The position numbers were made by a program, and so were the translations under genes. From Lachnospiraceae bacterium (GTDB taxonomy: Bacteria > Bacillota > Clostridia > Lachnospirales > Lachnospiraceae), in the NCBI GenBank assembly GCA_015057425.1, contig SVEL01000005.1:112147-176146 (forward strand): a stretch of 64,000 bases of DNA. The letters run 5' to 3'. Positions 54,156 through 62,597 of this stretch are shown here, in pieces. The notes under the pieces are model-generated. The model was not told where the DNA came from and did no database searches. It saw only the letters and a list, made by a program, of their open reading frames with translations. Numbering within the stretch: position 1 is the stretch's first letter; each line of letters starts with the position of its first letter.

Positions 54156-56744
54156 TCACTCGCCATTCACATAAAATGTTCCTACCTGTGCCATAAATCG
54201 TATCTTAAGGACCTTGGCGAAGTTGCCGTTTTCTGTAGCAACTATTTTTTGCATAAGCTTATTGGTTTGGGCGTTGATGTATTCGAAGGTGTAGGTGTTG
54301 TTTACGCGTTTTACAACTACTTTTACCTTGTCACCCGGTTTGATGTTGGTGGTTTCGGTTGTTTTGTTGCTTGTTCCATTGGTGCCGGCATACCAGAAGT
54401 TTCCGTCGCTGGTTGTGGTGAAGTAATTACCCAGTTCGTCATATATTTCTACACAAAATCCCGTGTCAGCCGGATTTTCTTCGCTGACAGTTATGTTATA
54501 TGTATATGTTCCGTCTCCCGTAAGTACGTATGATTCGGAGTTTTCATAAATACCCCACCAGCCTTTGCCTTGTAATATTTCGGTTTCTTTCGCATTTTCC
54601 ACCAATACATTTAAATCACTACCGATATTTTTATTAGATGCATTTCCTTTATTTATGTTCAAGACAGACAGTACAAGAGAAATTGTTGCAATTACCATAC
54701 AAGCAATAACTATTGCAGCTACTTTTGTCTTCTTCTTAATAATTAATCTGCATAAACACAAGATTAATGATATCTCCAACACACCTGACAAAATGCTGAT
54801 TATAAGCATTGCCGGATTGATAGCACGGAGTTTGTCCGCTTCATCGTATATTCCCAGAACACCAAGCGAATCAACAGTACATGTGTAGATATTACCGTTT
54901 TGTGTCATTTCCAATTTTTCTATATTTTCACCGGTTTTATAATAGAAAACCAATGATTTGGCAGCCGTCATTTCTTTTGTGGCAGGTATGTTTATCTGAT
55001 ATTTGCCTGTGGCTGCTTTGTTGCTTTCCAATCGATAGGTACACAGTGCATCGGGATTTTCCGGAGTCATAACATCCAGATAAGGAGCCACGCCATCATC
55101 AGAATAATTTGCGCTTACATATATGCCGGTATTTTCATCTATAATCGTCAGATTTCCGCCGGTGGCAGTTTTACCTGCCAAGCCGTTTCCTATCGTGCTC
55201 AAGTCGCACCCTTGCGTGGTTACTTTGTAATCCGAATTATCTAACTGGTGCTTAACACCAATTGCACGCATGGCTATTATATTTTTCAAATTAGGAATTG
55301 CGTCCTTAAAAAATGCCGGTTGTCTGGCACCGTTCATATAGAAAACATTTCCTGCCAGATTTTCTCCTGCGGCTGCAAAGAGGGCATCGTTCAATCCATC
55401 GATGCATTTGCTGAAATATGCCGGTTCGTATGTTTTGTCATTTGCCGTGGCATATCCGCCCAAAGCAGCTATGTTTGAACAGTCACTCATATATTGGTAA
55501 TACTTGGACATAAGCTGTTCATTTTGATATATAACATTGAAAAGCGGAAAACGTTTGTATGTGGCTTCCAGTGAACTTAATGCCGCCGCGCTAAAGTTAT
55601 CTGAATACATTCTGTCCAAATCATAATTTGCTGTCTCATATGATGTGATGCCACCGTAGGTACCAAAGCTTATATCATAATCCCACGGTATAATGGTGCT
55701 TACACCGTCTTCACTGATATAAAGGCCATAATTTCGATACCATGCGAACATACTGTCATTTTGACACAACCAGCTGTGTGTAGCGAAATACCTGACATTG
55801 GAATCTATATCCATAACCTGTTCGAGAAGCTCCAGATATTTCTCGCTGTTTACGTCGATGGCGTTGCCGTCAAAATCTTTGCCGTTACTTAAATTAGTGA
55901 TTTTTCTGCTCCATTCCAACATTGTCGGAATCATTGCTTCATAATCCTTTAGTTCTTCAGGGTCGTTACCGCATATAAGAGCCGGATTTTTTTTCAATTC
56001 TTCATAAGAAAGCGTGGTATCCCGCGGCTTTCCCAACAGTCCGTCAACATCTTTTTCACCAAAATGCTGTTCCATAATGGTTTCTTCAAGTGCCTCAACC
56101 ATAAAATAAACACCATAATATTTATCATTTATATACAGCTTTGCAAGTCCGTATTGCGGCACCGGCAGACCCATCTCGTCAAAAAGCTTATATGATATGT
56201 ATTCCTTAAGCATAGAGTTATCAAAATAAAGGTTGTTAAAACTTATCTTCTCACAACCGTAAAAATTTTGCTTTGCGCCGTAATCAGCCTTTTTTATGTA
56301 TTTTCCGAAATTCACGGTAAAAGAAAATCTGTCACTGCCTGCATTGTGGTCATAAGAGTAGAGGAGCGTGTAATCGCCTTTAGTCTTAAGCCCCGGATAT
56401 TGTATGGTCGTATCGCCGATAGCAACACTATCAGCCATGACATATGGAGCTTCTTTTGCATTTTGAAGCAGATAATTAAGATTATTTTCGTCAATAGATA
56501 TACGAACTTCCTGCAAATCTTCATTAAGAAAATACTCATTGTACACCTGATCTTTTGCATAACCTTGTGTCGCTTCGTTAATCTTATAATCAGCAGGCGG
56601 TGTATTATCAAGCTGCTCTTCGCTAATCCACACATTGGTTGTTCCGTGAGTCGGATTGGCAAGTGCAGTTTCCACCTGTACGACGGTCAGAAGCATTATA
56701 CAAACCGCACCGGTTATTCTTTTGAAAGTTGTGGTATTTATCAT
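54156..56744 (-). CDS. CotH-family surface protein with membrane segments and C-terminal beta domain
   Basis: An 862-residue exported protein. After a signal peptide (about 1-30), residues 75-420 form a CotH kinase-like domain: N-N-L-Y-F-D-N-S-M-L-K-E-Y-I-S-Y-K-L-F, L-Y-I-N-D-K-Y-Y-G-V-Y and I-I-P-W-D-Y-D-I-S-F-G with the metal-binding Asp pair. Two hydrophobic segments near 640-660 and 675-700 follow, then an outer beta domain to the C-terminus. ATG 56744 is chosen because AGGA lies nine bases upstream; ATG 56753 abuts it. Related proteins in gut Clostridia occur on the cell surface and with cellulosomes; a protein-kinase role is known only for spore CotH. Confidence 0.85.
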   Translation of the reverse strand: MINTTTFKRITGAVCIMLLTVVQVETALANPTHGTTNVWISEEQLDNTPPADYKINEATQGYAKDQVYNEYFLNEDLQEVRISIDENNLNYLLQNAKEAPYVMADSVAIGDTTIQYPGLKTKGDYTLLYSYDHNAGSDRFSFTVNFGKYIKKADYGAKQNFYGCEKISFNNLYFDNSMLKEYISYKLFDEMGLPVPQYGLAKLYINDKYYGVYFMVEALEETIMEQHFGEKDVDGLLGKPRDTTLSYEELKKNPALICGNDPEELKDYEAMIPTMLEWSRKITNLSNGKDFDGNAIDVNSEKYLELLEQVMDIDSNVRYFATHSWLCQNDSMFAWYRNYGLYISEDGVSTIIPWDYDISFGTYGGITSYETANYDLDRMYSDNFSAAALSSLEATYKRFPLFNVIYQNEQLMSKYYQYMSDCSNIAALGGYATANDKTYEPAYFSKCIDGLNDALFAAAGENLAGNVFYMNGARQPAFFKDAIPNLKNIIAMRAIGVKHQLDNSDYKVTTQGCDLSTIGNGLAGKTATGGNLTIIDENTGIYVSANYSDDGVAPYLDVMTPENPDALCTYRLESNKAATGKYQINIPATKEMTAAKSLVFYYKTGENIEKLEMTQNGNIYTCTVDSLGVLGIYDEADKLRAINPAMLIISILSGVLEISLILCLCRLIIKKKTKVAAIVIACMVIATISLVLSVLNINKGNASNKNIGSDLNVLVENAKETEILQGKGWWGIYENSESYVLTGDGTYTYNITVSEENPADTGFCVEIYDELGNYFTTTSDGNFWYAGTNGTSNKTTETTNIKPGDKVKVVVKRVNNTYTFEYINAQTNKLMQKIVATENGNFAKVLKIRFMAQVGTFYVNGE

Positions 56745-56793
56745 TATTATCATTCCTGCCTTGCATGATTTTTACGAACTATATGTTGATTAA

Positions 56794-56822
56794 ATAGTAT
56801 CATATGTGGGTGGACAATGCAA
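56794..56822 (-). promoter_or_regulatory. Promoter for the CotH-family gene
   Basis: On the minus strand TTGCAT, 17-base spacer, TACTAT, 50 bases upstream of the start. Confidence 0.55.
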
Positions 56823-57014
56823 TTGATATAATGTTCCACTTACCGTAGCGGATTTTCGGAATTTTGTGTCGAGAGTCGAGACTTTGTGGGTGGTTTGCGG
56901 GTGAACATAGTCCTTTTTATGGTACAAAGAATATGTTAATTTTTAGTTATCAATCGGGATGAACCTTAATTGGTCCATACTTTTATAGCTATAAATAGCA
57001 GGAAGGAGCAAAAT

Positions 57015-57626
57015 ATGAAGAAAAGAAGAATTATCAGTATTGGAAGAACAAACATCTATCATAAGCCGGGCTGTGGATACGAAAAAAGAATACTAAGCAA
57101 AAACCGTATGGAAATGTCAAAAGAACAGGCACAAGTACAAGGATATTGTGCTTGTCAGTATTGTAATTCCATGAATTATCAATACAAAAAAGAGAACGAA
57201 ATAATTAAACAATTTGCTGAACAGAAAGATATGGAATTTAAATATGCAGATGGATTGTTGTATGTAAAAACAATAAACAGCTTATGGAAGTTAGTGTATT
57301 CTATGAAAGAAGAGAAGATAGCGTTGTATCACAGAAACAGTTCCGATAGTCCTGTGGATATGAACAATCTTGAAATAGAGAAATTTCATAGGCAGAAAGA
57401 CATACTTTATATGAATACCATACACGGATGTCTTAATTATATCTATGAGCATGACAAATACCGCAGAGCTGTTGAAAATGGCGAAAAGAATATCCATTAT
57501 TCCAGCAAAAAATATGAGCAAAAGGCAAAGAAAAGCGAACGCAGAAAAAGTATCAACCGCGTAAACTACCTGTTTAGAATACTTGAAGAACAGAACAAAG
57601 GCTACAAACATTTAGCGTGTTGGTAG
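57015..57626 (+). CDS. Hypothetical protein with N-terminal Cys/His zinc-knuckle motif
   Basis: A 203-residue basic protein. Near the N-terminus Y-H-K-P-G-C-G-Y and, about 30 residues later, G-Y-C-A-C-Q-Y-C give a His/Cys + C-x2-C pattern like the small Ada-type or HxxGC zinc knuckles. The rest is helical and charged, ending in a Lys/Arg-rich stretch. AAGGAG precedes ATG 57015. The next gene starts 17 bases after its stop, so they are probably one operon. No function known. Confidence 0.6.
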   Translation: MKKRRIISIGRTNIYHKPGCGYEKRILSKNRMEMSKEQAQVQGYCACQYCNSMNYQYKKENEIIKQFAEQKDMEFKYADGLLYVKTINSLWKLVYSMKEEKIALYHRNSSDSPVDMNNLEIEKFHRQKDILYMNTIHGCLNYIYEHDKYRRAVENGEKNIHYSSKKYEQKAKKSERRKSINRVNYLFRILEEQNKGYKHLACW

Positions 57627-57643
57627 AGAGAAGGAGGTTAAAG

Positions 57644-58201
57644 ATGTTTGATGCAGATATTAAGTTATTTGACTTGAATTTTCCAACAAGAGAATCAAAA
57701 GGAAATGCATTGGTGATAAATGGATGTAATGCATTTATTAAAAAGAATGGGAATAAAGAAGTTTATTCAGAGCTTGAAGAAATGAGTTATGTATATTTAA
57801 ATTGTAATGATTATGACCAAAAGATGGAGATGGAATTTTGCTTTTGCAATAATCAGGATAATTTGTATCCACGATTTTGGGCAAGATGTTTTGCGATAAG
57901 GACAGATATTGGGATGACATATAAAATCAATGGGATGCGAAATACTAAACCGGGATATTCTAAGGTTAATATGTATAATCAGATGACTATTGGTGTAGGG
58001 ATATTCATTGATGAAGAAGTATATGAAAATTTAATTAATGCTAATATTATAGTTATTGAAGGAAATATAGCAATAGGAAAAAAGACGAACATATACAAAA
58101 TCTCCATAAAATTAGAAAAGAAAAACAATGAGTTTAAAGTTGTTCATGCAAATACTTTTAAAACATATTTAATAAGAAATATTGATAGTTTGTGTCACTG
58201 A
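57644..58201 (+). CDS. Hypothetical protein
   Basis: A 185-residue soluble protein, beta-rich, with several Cys residues (N-C-N-D, C-F-C-N, R-C-F-A). AAGGAGG lies seven bases before ATG 57644. A+T content is higher than in the housekeeping part of the window. No family recognised; probably co-transcribed with the gene at 57015. Confidence 0.55.
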   Translation: MFDADIKLFDLNFPTRESKGNALVINGCNAFIKKNGNKEVYSELEEMSYVYLNCNDYDQKMEMEFCFCNNQDNLYPRFWARCFAIRTDIGMTYKINGMRNTKPGYSKVNMYNQMTIGVGIFIDEEVYENLINANIIVIEGNIAIGKKTNIYKISIKLEKKNNEFKVVHANTFKTYLIRNIDSLCH

Positions 58202-58252
58202 TATATATGTTAAATATTTGTATTACAATATATTGCCATTAATAATTGTTAA

Positions 58253-58281
58253 TAGACAAAAAAATACATAGTTATTATAAT
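58253..58281 (+). promoter_or_regulatory. Promoter of the 58386-60550 module
   Basis: TAGACA, 17-base spacer, TATAAT, about 105 bases before the start of the first gene. Confidence 0.55.
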
Positions 58282-58385
58282 ATTATTAGCGAGTGATGAT
58301 ATCGTGAACACACGAAAAATCGATTGAAAATTGACAAAATTAGAAATCAATAATAAGTAACGTTAAATAAAAGGAGGAATTTATA

Positions 58386-59000
58386 ATGTTTGTGGAACCA
58401 AAAAATTTACTTGTAGTGTACAAAGAAAAGGATGAGGTGTCTTTAAATCAGCTAAAAAAATTAGTGGATTCTAATGATGATGCAGAGGATGGAGAAATAG
58501 TTGGTACAGAAGACGGAACCGTAAAAATTGTTTCTTGGAGTGAGAAAACATGGATTGATAATAAAAAAGCTGGGAATACAGGAAATTTAGATGATAAGAT
58601 ATTGTTCCTTGGAGATATCAAAGGTGTTGAGAAATTAAGACCTACATTGGATATCAAGTTTGACAAATATGGTGTGTCTTACGGGTTTTCGGGAAAGCAG
58701 GCTGCTATTATGGTAGATGGGAAGGCACTTCTCACCAAAAAGGTGTATGATGAGTTTATAGAGGATTTGAAAAAAGTATGTGATGCTTCGTCGGTTAATG
58801 AAAAGAAACACTTTGATTTTTCTGACACAAAACAAAAGGTTATGTTTGTTACAGTTGCGGTGTTATTTGGAGCTATAGGGTCAATAACGGCACTAACAAC
58901 ATATGCATTTGGTGATGCAAAAACAGTTAGAAACCAGCAATTACTTTATGGAGTAGCGCAGTTATATTTGAATGATTTAAGTGACTTTATGAAAAGATAG
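58386..59000 (+). CDS. Unrecognised protein with Rossmann-like N-terminus and one membrane segment
   Basis: A 204-residue protein. Residues 5-80 alternate strand and helix (L-L-V-V-Y-K, then S-L-N-Q-L-K-K-L-V, then V-K-I-V-S-W-S-E-K-T-W and K-I-L-F-L-G-D-I), suggesting a small alpha/beta sensor fold of the TIR/flavodoxin kind; this is inference from pattern alone. A hydrophobic segment follows at about 153-175. AGGAGG precedes the ATG. The second gene starts 20 bases after its stop, so the two form a unit. Confidence 0.6.
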   Translation: MFVEPKNLLVVYKEKDEVSLNQLKKLVDSNDDAEDGEIVGTEDGTVKIVSWSEKTWIDNKKAGNTGNLDDKILFLGDIKGVEKLRPTLDIKFDKYGVSYGFSGKQAAIMVDGKALLTKKVYDEFIEDLKKVCDASSVNEKKHFDFSDTKQKVMFVTVAVLFGAIGSITALTTYAFGDAKTVRNQQLLYGVAQLYLNDLSDFMKR

Positions 59001-59020
59001 AATGAAACGAGGTGTTGACT

Positions 59021-60550
59021 ATGCCAGAAGTGTTTCAGAATGGATGGCAGTATTATACAAAAGCTGTTGCGGCGGGAATGGCTGCGAAAGCTGGCCAAGA
59101 TTATTGTACAAATGTAGAACAGGCTATAGGAACATTTACCGATGATATGTACAAAATTGTTCATGAACATGGTAATTTAGGTGTTGGTCAATGTAAAGGT
59201 TTTGTTGCGGAAGCGTGGCATGCAGGAACTTTTAATATTAATGCGTCACTGAAAGGGTCCATACATAAGGCTTATGTGAACAAGAGTAATAGCCTGGGAT
59301 CTGTAGATGTGTCTACGAATTTTGGTACGGATTATAGTATGAAATATTTAGAAAGTGCAAAGGCGAGCGCTAGCGCACAGGCCAAGAATTACTATGAAAA
59401 ATACTATGAATACTTACGTAGGTCAAGAAAAGGCGAACCTATGTCCTTTGAGGAGTATCTTCAAAAGTATGGAATTGAGAACAATCCAGAAGAGTTGTTT
59501 AAATCGGTTTATAGCGGTCAATATCGAGTTGTTCCAAAGGAACAGCTTGAAGAAGCAATAAAGTATTTGGAAAAACTAAAGGGAATCGAAGAAGGTAAAG
59601 ATGGTATAAACAGAGCATTAATATATGAAAACTATGCAGAAACTTTGAGAAAATTAACTGATAAAATATCTGATGGTGAAGGTGTAGAATCTATACCATG
59701 GGATAAGGAATCAGCAGAAATAATTGTTGAGTTATGTCGTGAAGGAAGATTCAAACCGATAGATATTTCAAAGTTAATTACTACTGATTATATTCTGCAG
59801 CAAGCATTGAAAGCCGGATACACAGCGGCAGTTATGTCTTTGGTTATGGAAATTGCGCCAAAGGTATGTGAAGCAATAATTCTGCTTGCTAAGAATGGTG
59901 AAATAGATCCGGAGCAGCTCAAGAAAATTGGATTGGCGGCAGTAAAAGGACCAACATTAGGCTTTATAAGAGGTTATGTTTCTTGTGCGCTTACTATAGC
60001 ATGTAACTCGGGCAAACTGGGAACACAGTTTGTAGGAGTACAAGGTAATGTGGTGGCTGCTATAACGGTGCTTGTTATGGATACGGTAAAAAATGCTTTT
60101 CTTGTGGCTACAGGTAAAATGACAGCCAGAGAAATGAGTGTAAAGACAGAGGATGCAGCTATCATTTCAATTGGTGCTCTAATAGGTGGTTCAATTGGAA
60201 CAACGTTATTACCGCAGCTTGTAGTGCTTGGTTATATGGTAGGTAGCTTTGTTGGAAGTGTTATCGGAACCATAGTTGCCGAAGGTAAGAACACAATTAT
60301 CCTGGCGTTATGTTCGAATACTGGAATTACGTTGTTTGGTTTGGTTGACCAGGATTATACTTTATCTAAGGAGATGATAGAGGCATTGGGGCTTAGTGTT
60401 GTTTCACTAAATCGTGTGGAATTAAGTCATAACGGACTTAAACGTAATGAGCTGAAACAAACTGAATTATATAGAAATGAGCTGAAGCATTTGGATGTTG
60501 TATGTTTGCGTCGCGGAGTTATAGGTGTTCGCAGAATAGGTTATATGTAG
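59021..60550 (+). CDS. Unrecognised protein with glycine-zipper membrane region
   Basis: A 509-residue protein of unknown family. The N-terminal 120 residues contain Q-C-K-G-F-V-A-E-A-W-H-A-G-T-F-N and N-A-S-L-K-G-S segments; 125-290 are helical and charged. Residues 265-425 hold several hydrophobic helices, and 385-423 are rich in G-x3-G spacing (G-A-L-I-G-G-S-I-G...G-Y-M-V-G-S-F-V-G-S-V-I-G), a glycine-zipper pattern seen in pore-forming and membrane-inserting proteins. The tail has pentapeptide-like L-x-R-N-E-L repeats. ATG 59021 follows GAGGTG. A membrane-acting effector is a possible but untested role. Confidence 0.62.
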   Translation: MPEVFQNGWQYYTKAVAAGMAAKAGQDYCTNVEQAIGTFTDDMYKIVHEHGNLGVGQCKGFVAEAWHAGTFNINASLKGSIHKAYVNKSNSLGSVDVSTNFGTDYSMKYLESAKASASAQAKNYYEKYYEYLRRSRKGEPMSFEEYLQKYGIENNPEELFKSVYSGQYRVVPKEQLEEAIKYLEKLKGIEEGKDGINRALIYENYAETLRKLTDKISDGEGVESIPWDKESAEIIVELCREGRFKPIDISKLITTDYILQQALKAGYTAAVMSLVMEIAPKVCEAIILLAKNGEIDPEQLKKIGLAAVKGPTLGFIRGYVSCALTIACNSGKLGTQFVGVQGNVVAAITVLVMDTVKNAFLVATGKMTAREMSVKTEDAAIISIGALIGGSIGTTLLPQLVVLGYMVGSFVGSVIGTIVAEGKNTIILALCSNTGITLFGLVDQDYTLSKEMIEALGLSVVSLNRVELSHNGLKRNELKQTELYRNELKHLDVVCLRRGVIGVRRIGYM

Positions 60551-60807
60551 TCATAGCAAGGAAGCTTTAAGTCCATAAAGAGGGATGAAAAAATGACTTT
60601 AGTTCTTGTTTTTTGGTTGATTTATTAAGACGTTTGATAAAAAATTGTGAATAACTGATAAGAATAGTAATGTAAATGCCACGGCAGCAAGTTGCTTTTC
60701 TGGAAGAATGCAGGGAAATCAAGGGTTGTGGGAGCTTGAAGGTGGATTTTTATACCAGATTTAAGCCAAATTTAGTGGAATTAGGGCTGTGACATGGTGG
60801 AGAAAAG

Positions 60808-60854
60808 AATAGCATTTCGGTGGTGATATGGCTGCTGCCGGAGTGCTATTTTTG
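60808..60854 (+). terminator. Long stem terminator, copy 2 of a repeated element
   Basis: AATAGCATTTCGGTGGTGA and CTGCTGCCGGAGTGCTATT pair with G-U pairs, then a T-rich tail. It shares most of its sequence with the element at 52475-52522, though no intact gene ends directly before it. Confidence 0.7.
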
Positions 60855-60865
60855 TTTAAAGTCGG

Positions 60866-60968
60866 GCGAAAAGTCAACATTCTGAGCAAAATGTCAATGG
60901 TTTTGAGCGAAATATCAAAGTTTCGAGCAAAAAGTCAAATGCTTTTCGCAAAATATCAAAGGTTTTCC
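60866..60968. repeat. Degenerate direct repeats of 20-21 bases, about five units
   Basis: Units start at 60866, 60886, 60907, 60927 and 60948, each close to GCRAAAWRTCAAARKTTTYGA, and a partial unit follows at 60969. The spacing is two turns of B-DNA, as in protein-binding arrays. The repeat could also be a seven-residue coding repeat left from a lost gene. Confidence 0.65.
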
Positions 60969-61098
60969 ACAAGATGTCAAAGTCAATTTGATAATTCGCG
61001 GAAAAGAAAAGGTATTTTGCGGAAGAATATCAGGAGATATTTATATTGTTCGGAATTAAAATAGAAAATTATAGTTATGTTTGCAAATCCTCTGTTTC

Positions 61099-61131
61099 AG
61101 TCAAATATAAAATGGTCATTTATACTTGACT
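61099..61131 (+). promoter_or_regulatory. Operator-like palindrome over the -35 of the ATPase-TIR operon
   Basis: AGTCAAATATAAA (61099-61111) and TTTATACTTGACT (61119-61131) are inverted copies with one mismatch and a seven-base centre. The right arm contains the -35 box TTGACT, so a bound protein would block transcription. Confidence 0.65.
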
Positions 61132-61154
61132 AAAACAAAGATGAGTATTATAGT
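61126..61154 (+). promoter_or_regulatory. Promoter of the ATPase-TIR operon
   Basis: TTGACT, 17-base spacer, TATAGT, 27 bases before the ATPase start. Confidence 0.68.
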
Positions 61155-61180
61155 ATAGGTATAGAAATGGAGGTAACGCA

Positions 61181-62578
61181 ATGTTCATAGGTAGAGACAA
61201 AGAGTTAAATGCATTAGATAAACTGTACAAATCAGACAAGTTTGAGTTTGTGGTAATATACGGACGTCGTCGTGTTGGAAAGACTGCACTTATTAATCAA
61301 TTCATTGGTGATAAGAAGTCTATTTACTTTATGGGCGTAGAGAGTAATGAGAAACAGAATCTCGAAAACCTTAGTAAAAGTATTATCGAATTTAGCAGTG
61401 GTATTCAGACTGAGACCTCTTTTGCCTCGTTTCAGGCTGCTTTAGAATATGTTTTTAAATTGGCAGAAAATGAACGTATTATACTTACCATTGACGAGTA
61501 TCCATATGTGGCACGTTCATCTAAGAGTTTGGCATCTACATTACAGTTGTTGATTGATAAATATAAAGACACATCAAAATTGATGCTTATATTATGTGGT
61601 TCCTCCATGTCTTACATGGAGGATCATGTGCTTGCGTATAAGGCACCTCTTTATGGAAGAAGAACAGCACAGATGAAGATTTTACCGTTTGATTTTGAAG
61701 AGAGTTGCCGATATTTTAATAACCTGTCAGATGAAGATAAAGCATTAATATATGGTATTGTAGGAGGAACTCCACAATATCTTCTTCAAATGAGTGATAA
61801 GTTGAGTGTGGAGGAAAATATTAAAAACACATATTTGAATCCAATGTCATTCCTTTATGAAGAACCGGTAAATCTTTTGAAACAAGAGGTTCGTGAACCG
61901 GCAATTTATACTGCCATTATTACTGCAATTGCAACCGGGCATTCACGTATGTCAGAGATTTCCACGAAGGTAGGAGAGGATACAAATGTATGCTCTAACT
62001 ATCTTAAGAATTTGATTAATCTTGGTATCATACAAAAGGAAACTCCTTATGGAGAAAAAGCGTCCAAGAAGTCTATTTATTCTATCGAAGATAACATGTT
62101 TTATTTCTGGTATCGATTTGTATTGGATAACAATTCTGTTATTGCGCGTGGTGCTGCAGATATGGTGTACAAACGAATCGAACCTCAGTTGTCAAATTAT
62201 ATGGGAAGAGTGTTTGAAGAAATCTGTATGCAGTATCTGTGGAAACAACTTCTTGAGGGCAATGCACCTATAGAATTTGTTTCTTTAGGTCGCTGGTGGG
62301 GAAATGACCCGATACAGAAAGCTCAGGCTGAAATAGATATTATGGGTGAGCGAGATAGTGAGTCTGCTTTATTTGCGGAATGCAAGTGGAGAAATGAAAA
62401 GGTGGATTTAGATATTTTGGAAACCTTGATAGGACGCAGTAAATTATTCCGCTATACAAAAGTACACTATTATTTGTTTTCAAAATCCGGTTTTACAAAA
62501 GGATGTATGGAGAAAGCAGAGGAAATGGGTAATGTGACACTGGTTAGTTATGTGGATATTTTGTGTTCAATGAAGTGA
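61181..62578 (+). CDS. Archaeal-type ATPase with DUF234 nuclease-like domain
   Basis: A 465-residue protein. N-terminal F-I-G-R-D-K-E-L leads to Walker A G-R-R-R-V-G-K-T-A, Walker B I-I-L-T-I-D-E-Y-P-Y and sensor L-I-L-C-G-S-S. A winged-helix segment lies at about 245-300. The C-terminal DUF234 region has a PD-(D/E)XK-like pattern: A-E-I-D-I-M and A-E-C-K-W. The family is widespread in bacteria and archaea with unknown function; nuclease-linked defence has been suggested. GGAGG precedes the ATG. The TIR-like gene starts 19 bases after its stop. Confidence 0.9.
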   Translation: MFIGRDKELNALDKLYKSDKFEFVVIYGRRRVGKTALINQFIGDKKSIYFMGVESNEKQNLENLSKSIIEFSSGIQTETSFASFQAALEYVFKLAENERIILTIDEYPYVARSSKSLASTLQLLIDKYKDTSKLMLILCGSSMSYMEDHVLAYKAPLYGRRTAQMKILPFDFEESCRYFNNLSDEDKALIYGIVGGTPQYLLQMSDKLSVEENIKNTYLNPMSFLYEEPVNLLKQEVREPAIYTAIITAIATGHSRMSEISTKVGEDTNVCSNYLKNLINLGIIQKETPYGEKASKKSIYSIEDNMFYFWYRFVLDNNSVIARGAADMVYKRIEPQLSNYMGRVFEEICMQYLWKQLLEGNAPIEFVSLGRWWGNDPIQKAQAEIDIMGERDSESALFAECKWRNEKVDLDILETLIGRSKLFRYTKVHYYLFSKSGFTKGCMEKAEEMGNVTLVSYVDILCSMK

Positions 62579-62597
62579 TGATAAAGGCAGGAAACAT

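Larger units (their letters stand above)
60551..61180. other. Long non-coding gap with repeats and a promoter
   Basis: 630 bases without a convincing gene. It holds a weak stem near 60567-60603 followed by a T-rich stretch (possible terminator of the membrane module), the second copy of the terminator-like element (60808-60854), a 20-21 base direct-repeat array (60866-60968) and an operator-promoter region (61099-61154). An open frame of 38 codons at 60676-60792 lacks a ribosome site. Confidence 0.6.

Noticed and set aside
54002..54533. Rightward open frames running into the CotH-family gene
   Set aside because: They are antisense to the CotH C-terminal domain and lack ribosome sites.
60676..60792. 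Open frame of 38 codons in the 60.6-60.8 kb gap
   Set aside because: No ribosome site and no recognised similarity; may be the debris of an older gene.
60828..61064. Open frame of 78 codons over the direct repeats
   Set aside because: Its repeated peptide simply follows the 21-base DNA repeat, it starts inside a terminator-like stem, and no ribosome site precedes it.
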